Origin: Saprospiraceae bacterium
Lineage (GTDB): Bacteria > Bacteroidota > Bacteroidia > Chitinophagales > Saprospiraceae
Assembly (NCBI GenBank): GCA_016714445.1
Contig: JADJNF010000004.1
Span: 62,001 to 126,000, forward strand
DNA: 64,000 nucleotides
Direction of reading: 5' to 3'
The position numbers and the translations under genes are program-made. Each line of letters begins with the position of its first letter. The first letter of the stretch is position 1. Below the pieces are notes generated by a model. It was not told where the DNA came from. It did not search any database and saw only the letters and a list, made by a program, of their open reading frames with translations. Positions 62,969 through 64,000 of this stretch are shown piece by piece.

Positions 62969-64000
62969 TCAACTTTCATCGTCATAATACAGTATATAGT
63001 ATTTTCGGCCTTCGTTATCTGTTCCTTTTTCTATTTTATTTTTATCACCGTGCACATAAATATGGAAGTTTTTGTCCAGTTTTATGATACTTTTGAAAAC
63101 ACGGCTTTGTTTTTTGACAGCATAATCTGATATCTCAAAAGCATCACCCAATGCTGCGGATCGGGTATTCTGATACTCCTGTTTATAGTCCTGGAAGGCT
63201 TCCACTACTTTATCATCCTTAAATACCCGGGTTTCATATTCTACAGCATCAAACTTTTCCTGATGTTTAAAATATTCAAAGGAGCGATTCATGACGCTGG
63301 CTTCGTCAGACTTGTCGGTGTCAAACTCTTTGGACATTCGGTCTTTAATGAAACTTTTGGTAGCCTGTATGTAGTTTTTGGTTTGGTGATAATCATCAGC
63401 ACGCGCCGTGATCATCAGGAATTCTTCCCGCCAGTATTGGGCTTCCTTGTATCGGTTGCTGTGGTCTATGTTGCATATTTTAAATCCATCCTCCCGTTCA
63501 GTATTGAATATCAGGCAACCTTTGTCCAGTTTACCAACGTTGGTTCCGGAGTCTTTCAGGATGTGAAAAGTCTGTCCGTCTTTCTCCAACTTCAGGAACA
63601 AGTCTTTGTTTTCTGATTTGAATATGCCCACAGCATCTACAAGTTCGTCATCTACAAGGACATTGCTGAAATAGGAAATATACAACTCTCCCGATTTGAT
63701 ATTGGGGTGTTTTGATTTTTCATAGAGATGTCGGGCTATTTTGACCGATTGTTCGTGCAGACAGGATGGATCGTCAAAAATATTGGCCACAAAATTATAT
63801 ACCGGATTGAGCGCAACTTCACCAGATGAGAACGTAAAATTGAAATATTCAGGTTCCTTGAAATGGGTCATAAAATATTTGAAAAGGATGTCATACATCT
63901 CTTCATCATCAATACTGAGTAACACAGGAGAGTATGTAATGTCTTCTCCTTCATTGTGATTGCCTATAAAATGGGCGGTGACCCCATCAAGGGTAGCTTC
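62969..64000 (-). CDS. Nucleoid-associated protein, NdpA/YejK family (partial)
   Basis: A 343-residue visible part; the 5' end lies beyond the right edge, with an open frame up to 64000. It resembles the 37-kDa nucleoid-associated (NA37) family: 'LKLEKDGQTFHILKDSG', 'NVGKLDKGCLIFNTER', then 'TARADDYHQTKNYIQATKSF' near 200. The family binds DNA broadly; in Bacteroidota its role is not well known. A GTG at 63925 could be read as a start, but 25 upstream codons continue the same family pattern ('TLDGVTAHFIGN'), so I treat it as internal. Confidence 0.85.
   Translation of the reverse strand, partial: EATLDGVTAHFIGNHNEGEDITYSPVLLSIDDEEMYDILFKYFMTHFKEPEYFNFTFSSGEVALNPVYNFVANIFDDPSCLHEQSVKIARHLYEKSKHPNIKSGELYISYFSNVLVDDELVDAVGIFKSENKDLFLKLEKDGQTFHILKDSGTNVGKLDKGCLIFNTEREDGFKICNIDHSNRYKEAQYWREEFLMITARADDYHQTKNYIQATKSFIKDRMSKEFDTDKSDEASVMNRSFEYFKHQEKFDAVEYETRVFKDDKVVEAFQDYKQEYQNTRSAALGDAFEISDYAVKKQSRVFKSIIKLDKNFHIYVHGDKNKIEKGTDNEGRKYYILYYDDES

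Noticed and set aside
1..64000. tRNA, rRNA, CRISPR or complete insertion sequence
   Set aside because: I looked for T-loop signatures (GGTTCGAATCC-like), regular repeat-spacer arrays and transposase motifs and saw none; a tRNAscan or CRISPR-finder run would settle this.

Overview
The window is AT-rich DNA from a member of the Bacteroidota, most likely a free-living or activated-sludge type in the Saprospiria/Chitinophagales. Signs seen in the sequence: type IX secretion (T9SS) C-terminal domains on three secreted proteins, a hybrid two-component regulator with propeller repeats, many short lipoproteins, Bacteroidota-type promoters (TTTG then TAnnTTTG) and A-rich leaders instead of Shine-Dalgarno sites. 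I saw no rRNA or tRNA gene, complete insertion sequence or CRISPR array. The exact lineage is inference.

Layout. 1-6986: a degenerate M1-type peptidase (minus, cut by the left edge), hisS, gatA, a LysM lytic transglycosylase and a small exported protein. 6998-16072: a secreted beta-lactamase-like hydrolase, the tRNA t6A enzyme Sua5/TsaC, the iscS-iscU-iscA operon, and a minus operon of a T9SS type-B surface protein, lptC and a CNNM/CorC protein. 16072-18897: rsmI, an M16 peptidase and an esterase. 19257-29435: a hybrid sensor kinase/response regulator, a small membrane protein, two DUF418 proteins, a DUF2306 protein, a second esterase with TPRs, and a broken TPR lipoprotein in decaying DNA. 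30024-37062: a glycosyltransferase, four small lipoproteins of which the last is a Kunitz/BPTI domain, a phosphohexomutase, a zinc-ribbon-tailed lipoprotein, an orphan ExbD and an exported unknown.

37106-37337 is a small MITE-like element. 37871-41936 is an inositol-lipid gene cluster: CDP-alcohol phosphatidyltransferase, an Aur1-like PAP2 enzyme broken by a frameshift, myo-inositol-3-phosphate synthase, a PgpA-like phosphatase and a GtrA-like protein. Together these could take glucose-6-phosphate to phosphatidylinositol and on to inositol phosphorylceramide. 42054-46549: a helicase-nuclease and a Tat-exported class V aminotransferase. 46674-48753: a sulfur module (SQR-like flavoprotein, DsrC/TusE-like carrier, DsrE-like protein). 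48878-57000: a coiled-coil protein, a LytTR regulator, a KamA-like radical SAM protein, a DUF6624 protein and two tandem LytS-type kinases preceded by two long palindromes. 57355-64000: PcrA, exonuclease III, an M43 metallopeptidase with a T9SS tail, and a nucleoid-associated protein cut by the right edge.

A recurring oddity is that three otherwise intact genes (near 32165, 38981 and 60655) each look one T short inside a T homopolymer. In each case adding one T restores the expected product. This points to homopolymer undercalling in the assembly or to real homopolymer slippage; raw reads would decide.
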